A stretch of DNA of 64,000 bases from contig CM077672.1 in assembly GCA_039707655.1 (NCBI GenBank), forward strand, positions 454,934,390-454,998,389, given 5' to 3'. Of this stretch, positions 45,404-55,127 are shown in pieces; within the stretch, counting starts at the first letter, position 1; every line of letters starts with the position of its first letter. The stretch is from Elymus sibiricus. Lineage: Eukaryota; Streptophyta; Magnoliopsida; Poales; Poaceae. A program made the position numbers and the translations under genes. Under the pieces are notes generated by a model that was given only the letters and a program-made list of their open reading frames with translations, did not search any database and was not told the origin of the DNA.

Positions 45404-48400
45404 TAAGCCTCTGCTGACTAGATGCATTAATTGTTTTGTATGTACATATATTAACGCTTCTTTCTTCTTTTAGCCTTCCGGAACGAGCCAAACTTCGTCA
45501 ACAAGGAGACGAGGCGCGAAGAAAAGGTTGGACAAGGAGGAAAGGTACAAGATCGACGTAATCTCTCCAGCTGGCCAACCGATTCTTCCCAAGCGGACCA
45601 AACACGCCTTTACATATCAGTGCGGAGTACTGGTTAGGGATATCATCCCGATCACCATCGAGCAATGGAATAAGAAGAAGGACAACCCTTCATTTACTTT
45701 TGTCCAGGATAGACAAAAAGAAGATCTTTGGAGCTTGCTGCTGACAAATTTCATCCTACCGCCAGAGGAGGATCCGACAACCCCACCAGTTATAGAGCCA
45801 AAGGTCAAGGCGTACGCTCTAAAGAAGATGGCAGAACTGTTCAAGAACTGGAAGAAGAATTTGAACACACAGTTTGTCGAGAAAAACAAGACTCCAGATT
45901 TCACCGGTATATATGAGAAGATAAGAGATCAGTGGCCCGCATTTGTGGCCTACAAGAAATCCGAGAAGGCGCGGAAAACGTCACAGCAAAATAAGCTGAA
46001 TGCTGCAAAGAAGCAGTATCACCATGTTACAGGGTCAGGTGGCTACAGCCAAGCCGAGCCTAAGTGGGAAAAAATGGAGAACGACCTACTTGCTAAAGGG
46101 GTCGAACCAGTGTCACGGAACTGGCCAGATCGGGTAAGGACTTGGGTATTCGGGAATGGGGGAGCTTTGGACCCAGAAACAGGGGAGGTTGTTTACGCGG
46201 ATCCTAAACTTGCAATACCCATGAAAAAGATTGAGGAAGCAATCAAGGAAGTGGAGGAAGGGAGGTTCCATCCCGACAGAGAGAAGGACATGCTGACAAA
46301 GGCCCTCGGGAATCCTGAACACCCTGGACGAACACGAGGCACACCAGGCTCCGTTCCGTGGGTGCATGGGTTTCGCGACAGCAGAGACACTTATAGAAGC
46401 CGAGGGCGAAAGAAGAAAGAGGAAGCAAGCAAACTACAGCAGATGGAACAAAGATTAGCGGCACTAGAGGCGGCATCAGTTAGCCAGCGAGCCCTCGGCC
46501 CACCATCTCAGCAGCACGATCCTTCATTGGAAGCTACTCCACCATCTCAGCGGAGAAGCAGCATGGCTTCCACGGAGCACGTTCAGCCTGATATCACGGC
46601 TCGCTGCTACTCCGTGGATGGTATCACGGAGAATGAACATTGTGTGCTGTTGGCGGATTGCGGAAACCTGAGCTTGGAGGTGGCGAAAGGCTCTGTCCAC
46701 CATCCTCGACCTGATGCAACTTTCCATTGCGCTCCGATTCCAGATGGCTATGCTGTTGTCATGGTGGATGAAATAACGCCCGGATTTGGGAGCCTGCAGC
46801 TTGATCATCCTACAGGTGAAGGCGAGGTTTATTCTCTGGAAAATGCCTTAAGGACTACCTGTCTATGGAGAAAGTCACACATCAAGCTTCCTTACTTCAC
46901 GCCGCCTCAGCATACTCATGAGCCGGAGGAGGCCCCTCATCAGCAGACTCAGCCGTCTCCGGCGCGTCTGCCGTCTCCGCCATCTCCGGGGCGTCAGCCG
47001 TCTCCGCTGCCTCAGTCGTCTCCGGCGCGTCAGCGGACTGCGCCTCCTCCGCCGCGTCAGCGGACTTCGCCTCCTCCGCCGCGTCAGCCGTCTCCGCCGC
47101 TTCAGCAACAGCGGCGGAAGAGAGCCGCCGCTGCTCCGGCGGCTAGCAGTACAACAACAGGAGGGAAGAGGTTTCAATATGGTCCAAGCCTCAAGCCTCT
47201 TCCACAGAGACCATATGATAGGTCTGAAGAGGAAAGCAAGGCAATCTCAATGGCCGAAGTGAAGGCCCATTTTGCACCGAAACGTCCACCTCCAAAGGAG
47301 AGAATTGATCCGGAAATAGCGAGGCGTACGCTGAAAACCCTTGAAAAACCACCGCCTAAGTTGCTATCAGACTATGACCGTGAGATTGTAAAGTCATTTG
47401 CAGATCCACAGAAGCGGCCGGGAAGCAGCGGTCGTAATGCATATCAAGGGAAAAAACAATTCCCCAACTGGGCGAGCAGGAGAACCAATCGTGCCCCCCG
47501 CTCATGGTGTCTAGCGATATCCCTGATGTTCCGGAGGGGGTAGCGCCCGGTACTAATCCTGGTGATTACTTTCCCGATCATATACCGTTACCCGAAATGG
47601 CTGATGTAGTAGCCTTTAGATTCGAGCACGGGAAGCCTCTTGTCAGACCTGAGGAGCTCCCGAATCTACCAACGAGGATGCGAGCATTGCATAAATGGTA
47701 GTTGGAAGCCTGCGAGCGAGAGGAGAACTATATCATTGCAGGAGTTAAAGATGAGCATTTCTTCAATGGAAACGAGTCGGTTTACATTGAATTTTCAGAA
47801 TTATTCCAGTTATACAATCTAAAAGAGATCGACAAAACTATCATCACTTGCTATTGTTTGTAAGTATCATTTCTGTAATTAAGTCTCTAGCTCAGCTCGT
47901 TCATTATTGCATGTATATAATTATCCTCACCATATGTATATTATGCAGAAAGAAGATCCTCGAATGCAACAAAGGACCAATCCAAATCTATGACATTGGG
48001 TTCGTTAGCCCAAATATTGTTCATGAAGTTACTGTCCAACACAACAAAAAGGATGTAGAGGATTACTTGCTAAGGGCGTTTATCAAACAACAAACCAAAA
48101 GAGAAATACTACTTCCTTACAACTTCGAGTGAGTGTTATATACTGTCTTGTACATACACATCATTTTGTTTCGCTTACTCGATGTTAAGTGTAATTGATG
48201 AGCTACATGTGTGCAGCTTCCACTTTATTCTGCTCATCATACAGTTTGACCAAAGTCGAATACAAGTCATGGACTCGTTACGTAAAGACCTTTCGAAGTG
48301 GGCGCCCCTGCAAAAAATTCTCCAGAAGTAATTTCAATCATTATCACACTATATCGGCAACTATCGTTCATTTCCTGATATCAAGTAATTAATAACTCTT

Positions 48401-48678
48401 TAATTCATTTTGTTTGCCGGGCAGGGTTTGGACAAGGTTCACCGAGGCGGTTAGGGGTCCCTGGAAAAAGGAGCTGCGATATGATTATTATTTTGATTGA
48501 ACTCTATTCTCGTAAAGTGTCCTCATCAGGGATCCGGGAATAACTTCTGTGGATACTACGTCTGCGAGTTCATGCGCCAAACGACCTGTGACAAGGGCAG
48601 AATATTAGAAAAACTTGATGTACGTAAACAATATTCACAAATTTATTTTATTACCATCAACTGTGTTGAGTTTCATTC

Positions 48679-48702
48679 ATATATATATATATATATATAT
48701 AT
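48679..48702. repeat. (AT)n microsatellite in the last Ulp1 intron, element B
   Basis: Twelve AT units at the same intron position as the tract at 1986-2025 of element A. Confidence 0.9.
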
Positions 48703-49189
48703 CGACCCCCTTCTTTAAATTAGATCGAACGGAAGAGGGATGGACTCCTACCAGAGTATCGCCTACGAGCAATTCAAGAGGAATTGGCGGGATTCCTCCT
48801 TGATCACGTCATAGCTAAAAATGGAGAATACCATAGAAATTAGGATGAATGTTGGTAATTAGATATTAGAGATCGTAAGAGATGTTATTCATTGTATATA
48901 TGCATGAACGTGCACTAGACATAGTACGTAGCGTCGAATAGATATACGAAAACATGTTGTTCGACCAAGCACGGAGAAAGAGAGGTCACTTCTCTCTATA
49001 TTAATTCATGACGATTTGTGTAATGATTTCTTCATTGCTTTATGTAGTAGCAAACGTCGAGTTGAATCGTCTACACAAAAAAGAAAAGGGGGAAACACAA
49101 TATGAAACCCCTAAACCCCTAAACCCCTCCTTTCAAAAACAAAAAAAACAAAACCCCCAGCGCCTCGAGCTGCTGACGCGTGGCAGTCT

Positions 49190-49449
49190 TTTAGTCCCGG
49201 TTGGTGTTACCAACCGGGAATAAAGTTCCTCCTGCCTGGGTGCCTCGAGCTGCTGACGCGTGGCAGTCTTTTAGTCCCGGTTGGTAACAACTAAAGTTCC
49301 TCCTGCCTGGGCGCCCCACAGCAGCCACGTGGAGGCACTTTAGTCCCGGTTCGTAACAGAACCGGGACTAAAAGTGAGGACCTTTAGTCCCGGATGCTTA
49401 GTCCCGGTTCCAGAACCGGGACTAAAGGCCCTCTGGAACCGGGACTGAT
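49190..49449. repeat. Right subterminal repeats of element B
   Basis: Direct and inverted copies of the tttagtcccggtt motif, including a local duplication of the cgtggcagtcttttagtccc segment (49179-49200 and 49258-49280). Confidence 0.85.
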
Positions 49450-49467
49450 CCCTGTTTTCTACTAGTG

Positions 49468-50120
49468 TAACTCGGTGGAGTTAGGTCATGTGTGCAGTAT
49501 CAGTCCCTTGAATGCGTTCAGTTGCAATCGGAGATTTTGTTGGTTGGCTGGGCACGTTGGCAGCGGGTGAGTTTTTGGTCTAATTTCGTTATTTCAGTGT
49601 GTGTGCTGGAAACGCTTTGGCTCCTGAAGGAGGACGTAAGGAGATGGGCAGATGGCGGAGGCTCTTAGGACAATGGAAGTTGAAAACTGGGGTGGTGGAC
49701 CCTTAATTTTGGTCTTCCTTTCTTTTCTTGTTAAATATACTGGGGCAGTGTATCCTTTTGTTCAAGTTCTCACCCACCTGCCACCCTCACTGGGTGGGTG
49801 TTTGAAACAAGTGATGTTGAACATCTGAACTTACCAAAAAGGTATAGGTATGATACTTACATGGAAACAAGAAAGGTCAGGACTCGGGGTTACCCGACTG
49901 CTTTTGCGAAGTCGGGTTACCTGATCCTTGGTTATGAAAAAACTCAGCAAAAAGATTGCAAAATCATCATGCCCCTTCTCTATACTCTATTTTTAGTTAT
50001 TTTGGTGCATGTGCTGGAAAAGGAGGCTTGGTGCCTGAATGATGCAAGGATGCTCTTACTTTTGATCTGACTTGCATTTTCCCCCCGAACCCGAAACATG
50101 AGTGCCAGAGTGCCGTGTTC
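49468..50120 (+). other. Displaced 3' flank of BTB gene 2
   Basis: After the second taa the sequence continues ctcggtggagttaggtc and carries blocks homologous to the 3' flank of gene 1: gtctaatttcgttat, gctggaaacgc, actggggtggtggaccc and cggggttacccgac. It was adjacent to the gene 2 stop codon before element B inserted. No other gene is seen here. Confidence 0.78.
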
Positions 50121-50126
50121 TAGATA

Positions 50127-51513
50127 CTTCCTCCGTTCCATAATGTAGTGCCTACAGATTTTCTAGAAAGTCAAACTTTGAGTAATTCTATAAAGACATA
50201 TTATTAGATACATCCGAAAAAGGGTTTCCCCCGCTTTGTATTACAAAGCAACCAACACGATACATCCAACGATAGGGGCTGGGGCGGAAGCAGCACAGTC
50301 ACGCCCAAAAGAAATAAAAGAGAAAACATAAAAGAAACAAATGCCGACAACGGCGGATCAACGCAAACGGAGAAGCCTCGCGACCGTTGCGCCCACCAGA
50401 GAACTCCCACCAAGCTCCAAGACTCCATAGCGCCGGTACCAAGCAGCACCTCCAAGAAGGGATGCGACGACGACGACGCTGCTGCCAAGGGTTTCCCCCG
50501 GTACGCGGCGAGGAGAAAGGAAGGGTCGCCCCGACGCCCTCCAGGAAGGTCCGGCGACACCCGCAGGCGCCGCCGCGTCGGTGTCGGCCAGGCCGACAGG
50601 GATTTCGCCCGATCCCAACCTACCCCTCGGGCGCTCCGGAGCTCGCCACCAAACCGTCCACCACCCTGCGCCAACACGGACTTGAAGCTTCCACGCCGTC
50701 TCACCACGTCACCACGAAGAGGGGTCTGCACAACGAAGAAGAGGAGCCGGGACTAGGGGCAGCAGCACCGTCGGCATGCGGGAGGGCCCAACCTCCACCG
50801 TCAACGACGGTAACCGACCGGACGCAATGGCAGGAGCAAACCAGACCCGTGGGCCCACAGGTCCGGCCGGGCCCTCAGATGCCCGTAAAGTTCCCGCCGT
50901 CGCGCTGCAGAAGGCACGCCAACGACGCCGCCGCCCCCCGTCCGAGCTGCTCCTCCTCATCACCACGCAGAGAGCAACGAGGCCACGCCGGGGCCGGTCC
51001 GCTAGGACCCAGATGGGGCCCTTAGGGCCCAGATCTGGGCCGGGGTCGCGCCGCCGGCCATCCCGCGCCACCAAGCCGCCCCGCCGCCAAAGGGAGGCGC
51101 CACCACCGCGCCGTGCCGCCGCCGGCCGCCGCCAGCCGAAGGGCACCCGCCGCCAACACCACCCGGGTCAGGAGATGCGCGCGCGGGGGAAGGGAGATCC
51201 CGCCGCCGCCAACACCACCCGGCCAGATCCGGGGGCGCCCGCCGGCGGCGGCGGGGGGAAGGGGAGGAGGAGGGGACGCGAGGGAAGGGGCAGGACGGGC
51301 CGCCTCGGCCGCCTCCCGGGGAGGCGGCGCGAGAGCGGGACGGGGAGGGAGGGGAGTCGAGAGGACCGGCTATGCGTAGTAGACCGATAATGATAGGGTC
51401 TATTATTAGATACATCATGAGACATATTTTCATACTGTATTACATATGTTTGGTATTTCAGGTATAGATAACTTTCTCTCTAAATTTGGTCAAAGATTGA
51501 AAATTTTGACTTT
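50127..51513. mobile_element. Stowaway-like MITE, right end lost, split by a LINE-tailed insertion
   Basis: The left arm starts cttcctccgttccataatg after ta (50125-50126) and continues to 50214. After the insertion the right arm resumes (tggtcaaagattgaaa, near 51488-51503) as the complement of the left but stops before the expected terminal repeat. The outline matches a common grass Stowaway-type MITE. Confidence 0.65.
50215..51400 (-). mobile_element. GC-rich LINE-tailed retroposon
   Basis: 1186 bp flanked by a perfect 16 bp target duplication, tattattagatacatc (50199-50214 and 51401-51416). The left edge reads cgaaaaagggtttccccc followed by gctttgtattacaaagc, which on the minus strand is a typical grass LINE 3' end. 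The rest is GC-rich with no reverse transcriptase, so it is non-autonomous or a LINE 5' region fused to a tail. Long frames on both strands here are composition artefacts. Confidence 0.8.
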
Positions 51514-51516
51514 CTT

Positions 51517-52200
51517 GTTACAATGGGCGACTCTATTTCCTCTGCTTGTGCATCTCGAAAGTAACATCTGCCTCAACAGTACAATCAGGTTCAGACAGAG
51601 TCTCCAATCGTCGGGAGCAGCCTCCACGGGTGGAGCTGCTAGCTGTTGCATGCTGACGGGCGGCGTTGTAGTACAGAAGTTGCTGGATCAGTGGATCCTG
51701 CCTGAAGCTGCAGGCGTCGGTTTTGTTGGCTCGTGGTGGGATTTCTTTCAGACAAAGGAGAGCCTCCGTCCACCACTCTCGGAACCTGAGCATGAGCTTC
51801 CCCTCGGCGATGACCCGTCCCATCGTCGACGGTCATCGCCGATGCTGTGTTGCGGTTGCATTGGAGTTCATCATCTGACTGGTGTGGAGCAGTCGGCGTT
51901 ACAGTCTTGATGATCGCCGCTTCGATGGGGTTTGAGTTTGTGTCTGGGGTCCTTCTGATGTCCTGAAGCTGCAGGTGTTGTGTGTACTTCCATCCCCGGC
52001 GGCAGACACTGAAGAAACTGTATTGACTATTGAGTCCACCGATCGGGTGCCTGTACGCTGACTCTGTAACATCATTGTGCAAGTCAGAGTCAGCATATAC
52101 TATCATAGTTTAGGTCTGGGGCCCTTCTGGTATGGCTAGTGCAAATATAAGCCGGAAGAAGCAACGGGAGAAAATGACTCTGAATGTGTATTTTTGTTCC
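51517..52200. other. Unassigned sequence
   Basis: Moderately GC-rich sequence with no convincing frame. It contains local repeats such as cctgaagctgcaggcgtcgg (51701) and cctgaagctgcaggtgttgt (51963). It could be a degraded retroposon like the one in the intron of BTB gene 1. Confidence 0.3.
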
Positions 52201-52204
52201 ACTT

Positions 52205-52510
52205 TTTTTGACCGAAAATGGCTCTGAATGTGTATTTTTGTTCACTTTTTTTTTCTTTTTGGCGAAACTTGTTAAAACTTTTCCAGATTGAATAAAAGGG
52301 TAGTGTGGATTTTCAGATTTTTTTTAAAAAATTCTGGGCACTTCCGTTTTTTGGCCAAATTTTGACCCAAAATGGCTTTGAATTTGAATTTTTGTTCCAT
52401 TTTTTTATTCACAAAACTTGTTGAAACTTTCCCAGGTTGAATATAAGGGTACTGTGGTTTTTCGAGAATTTTTTCAAAAAATTCCGGGCACTTCTATTTT
52501 TTGGACATGG
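52205..52510. repeat. Tandem duplication, two units of about 150 bp
   Basis: Both units run from gac(c)gaaaatggctctgaatgtg through tttttgttc, aaacttgtt-aaac, a tttccag/cccagg step and ttcggg-like cacttc to attttttgg. Unit 1 is about 52208-52357, unit 2 about 52358-52505. They are clearly diverged. Confidence 0.65.
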
Positions 52511-53280
52511 CTGACATGGCGGCCGACTAAACCAGTCCAGGGTTGTTTTTTGTTCCTTGTTGTTAGTTAGGGATTGTAAAATAGACGGTTTCGTAGTTTA
52601 CGGTTTGTACATTAGACTTTGGTGGTAGTTTAAGGTTGTAATATAGACTTCTATCTTGTCCTAAACTTGCAGGGGATTTGTTAACTCATTCATGCGTAGA
52701 GTGTTTTCTTCCGTTTGTGTGGAGTAAAGTTGGCCGTCGATGATGGTGACTTGGAGGTTGTGGCGATGACCAAGTCGGGTTCAGTTGCATAGTTAGGATC
52801 TTGGCAAGCCCCAGGCCAGCCTTATTGCTACAATGAGCATCTGCCCAGCCCGTCTAGCGCTCTGGATTGAAGAGGCATCCAATGGCCAGAAATGCCCAGA
52901 ATTGTAGATCCGATGGTCAAAACATTGATGACCTGAGAGGGCTTGATTAGTGCTCCAGTTTTAATGTCTCTAAATGTGAACAGTGATGAATAGTCCCACA
53001 TTGGCTACAGTCAACCAATCAACTTGTTTTCACGCCCGAGGCCATGGCCTGACTCAGAACGTATCCTGTGCTACGAGCTAATCTATGCACCATGCTCCGG
53101 TAGCTTATGAGCCATTAGATGAAAAAGCAATGGGCCAGATTTTGGTCATAAGTTGGACTGTACTATTTTGCAGACACAACCTTGTACTTTATCAAAATCA
53201 ACCCACACTCTACATCTCACACTCCCAAGAATAAACCTGCATGTTTAATTTTCTATGCCAAACACAAAAAGGGCAATGTA
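52511..53280. other. Unassigned intergenic sequence
   Basis: No coding frame, MITE end or LTR is recognised. The sequence resembles degraded transposon DNA. Confidence 0.3.
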
Positions 53281-53287
53281 TTTTGAA

Positions 53288-53800
53288 CCAAATGTCCAAT
53301 TTCAGATCAGTTTTGACGGTCATCTTTGTCTTGACGATTTTTTTTGAAACAAGATCAATGTTGAATATGTTTCGTTTTTTTTTGGGCTTTTTGAAACTTG
53401 ACTAGGTAGAAGCATGTGCAAGTGGGACCCATGTGTGGGGGAGGGGCAAATATTTCTCACCGATAGTGAGAGCACTCCGCATTATCGAGTTTGTAGGTGT
53501 GAGTGGTGACTTCGGGTGGTTTGATGTATGTTCTTGTCAGCCCGTTGTTGAATAATTAATAAAGATGGCTGTGTGCATCGATTGATGCTGAGGCCGGAGG
53601 TTCAACCTCCTTTTCGAAAAAAAGAAAAAAGAAAAAAAAACTACAAAACCTATAAATGTAGTAGCCACGTTTTGAGTTAAGTTTCAAAAGGCATAAATAA
53701 TAATTTTTTAAAATGTATTCAACATTGATTTTGTTTCAATGATCTCGTCAATACAAATATGGCAGGCAAAACGGTTTCAAAATCGGACATTTCGTTCAAA
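53288..53800. mobile_element. Foldback MITE-like element with a LINE tail inside
   Basis: 53288-53395 (aaatgtccaatttcag ... gatcaatgttgaatatg) is the diverged complement of about 53700-53800 (tattcaacattgattttg ... atcggacattt). Between the arms, about 53400-53636 ends in aggttcaacctccttttcg and an A-rich tail, a typical grass LINE 3' end. The likely history is a long-TIR MITE that later received a 5'-truncated LINE. Confidence 0.6.
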
Positions 53801-53808
53801 ATATATTA

Positions 53809-53890
53809 CTCCATCCGATCCATATTAAATGACGCACACTTAGTACAAAGTTGTACTAAGTGTGCGTCAATTAATTTGGATCAGAGTGAG
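53809..53890. mobile_element. Stowaway MITE (82 bp)
   Basis: Starts ctccatccgatccatatt and ends ttggatcagagtgag, flanked by ta on both sides (53807-53808 and 53891-53892). The two halves pair through cacacttagtacaa / ttgtactaagtgtg in a near-perfect hairpin, a classic Triticeae Stowaway structure. Confidence 0.9.
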
Positions 53891-53939
53891 TATCTTTTTT
53901 TTAACAAAAAAGTTACACACACACATTTATTGATGGGAG

Positions 53940-54410
53940 AGTGAGATATGAAGTGTGGGTTAATTTTGATAAAATGGAAGGACTATTTTACAAATGTTCC
54001 AACAATCCATCTTGTGGTCAGATAACATCCATCAATTTTCATCCAATGGCTCATACAAGGATGGTGATTCGGTGCATGAATGAGGCCGGTGCACTGGATA
54101 GGTTCGACTACGCCTTAGGTGGGGTTCATGCCAAGCCAAGATGGGAATATGGAGAGAGATGACGCACCATGCTTCAAGCCTTCAACTCAGCTCAGACTAT
54201 CCTATTCTTAGTCCTAGGGACAAGCACAACACAACACAACATGTGGCCCGGGCTAGCAACCAAACTAGGCCAAAAATATCGACAGACCTTCCTTTTTTTT
54301 TTTTGATGTAAGGCGATTTTATTACCTAACTAGGGGTATAGTCCTCCTTACACATTTCATGCACCGAAGATGACCATGATCCAATCCAAGCCGTAGTACG
54401 TTTTTTCACA
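53940..54410. other. Unassigned sequence with a short LINE-like tail
   Basis: No gene is recognised. A run of T at 54293-54304 followed by gatgtaaggcgattttatta could be the reversed tail of a small LINE fragment. Confidence 0.3.
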
Positions 54411-54520
54411 TCTACTACATTCGTTTCAAAATAATTGAAGTTCTAGATTTGTCCTAAGTCAAACTAGTTTAAGTTCGTTCGACCAACTATATAGAAAAAT
54501 GTGCTAACTGGCTAATCACG
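54411..54520. mobile_element. Half of a Stowaway-type MITE
   Basis: The stretch ctacattcgtttcaaaataa, then ttgaagttctagatttgtcc and tcaaact, is the left half of a common grass MITE whose right half is missing before CACTA element C. Confidence 0.55.
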
Positions 54521-54611
54521 TAAAACATACGCAATTCTTTCGTGGATGTAGCATTGCTCGCTGAAGAGCACCACAAAACTTAAGTGACCTTGTCACTAGT
54601 GGAGAAACGGC

Positions 54612-54840
54612 CTTTAGTCCCGGTTCACCAACCGGGACTAATAAATTGGGACTAATAAATCGGGACTAAAGGCTCCCATCCTTTAGTCCCGGTTGGCCAC
54701 GACCCGGGATTAAATCCCTGCCACGTGGCCGGCAGCGCGCGCTGGGGGCTGGGGACCTTTAGTCCCGGTTGGTGACACCAACCGGGACTAAATCCCTGCC
54801 ACTTTAGTCCCGATTGGTGACACCAACCGGGACTAAAGGT
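54612..54840. repeat. Left subterminal repeats of element C
   Basis: Many direct and inverted copies of tttagtcccggttggtgac / aaccgggactaaa, plus diverged versions (aataaattgggactaataa). Confidence 0.88.
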
Positions 54841-54995
54841 TTAGGGGTTTAGGGTTTATTGTTTACTTTTCCTTTTCATTTTGTGTTTCCATTTAATTCT
54901 TTTTCATTTCAAACATATTTTACGCTACGAGATACTGTACATGTTATGCATATATAATAGAATTTCTCGTAGAACCAATCATATATCATAGAATT

Positions 54996-55001
<6 letters not shown>

Positions 55002-55074
<73 letters not shown>
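55002..55074. repeat. (CA)n(TA)n compound microsatellite
   Basis: About 59 bases of CA followed by 14 bases of TA, just beyond the 3' end of the Ulp1-like gene of element C. Reading frames made of Cys-Val repeats on the other strand are artefacts of it. Confidence 0.95.
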
Positions 55075-55127
55075 CAATTTGGTATATACAATTTCTCCTA
55101 CAATTTGCAGATCATTACATGCAGGCA

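Larger units (their letters stand above)
45102..48843 (+). pseudogene. TNPA-like/Ulp1 fused gene of element B, nearly intact first half
   Basis: Exon 45102-45329 encodes an acidic N-terminus (MDHRDLEKEEALENII...NAESGE). Exon 45474-47859 gives a basic start, CGVLVRDIIPITIEQWNKKK, the transposase_24-like region (FVAYKKSEKARKT...HHVTGSGGY), a coiled coil, the block TFHCAPIPDGYAVVMVDEIT, a Pro-rich repeat tail (SPPPPRQ) and a linker. Ulp1-type exons follow: 47949-48128, 48217-48325 (FHFILLIIQFDQSRIQVMDS), about 48425-48500, about 48510-48617 (GNNFCGYYVCEF) and a last one to 48843. Defects: a one-base loss in an A run (47451-47456) and a nonsense codon after LHKW at 47700. The family logic suggests a DNA-binding helper protein joined to a SUMO-protease-like domain. 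Confidence 0.85.
37078..49467 (+). mobile_element. CACTA (En/Spm) transposon, element B
   Basis: Complete element: cactagtagaaaacaggg at 37078-37095, its complement at 49450-49467, and target duplication taa at 37075-37077 and 49468-49470. Genes read on the plus strand in the same order as in element A. TNP2 is broken by several stops and frameshifts; the TNPA-like/Ulp1 gene has one frameshift and one nonsense codon in its second half. Its internal leader holds a captured SNF2 fragment as an inverted repeat. The element sits in the 3' UTR of BTB gene 2. Confidence 0.96.

Noticed and set aside
47451..47457. Possible programmed -1 frameshift at an A-rich heptamer in the element B fused gene
   Set aside because: The heptamer a-aaa-aac is not in the required phase of the zero frame, and element C has a continuous frame; a slippage mutation is simpler.
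50204..51433. Several long frames on both strands
   Set aside because: They lie in a GC-rich retroposon with a clear target duplication; overlapping frames in all phases are a composition effect.
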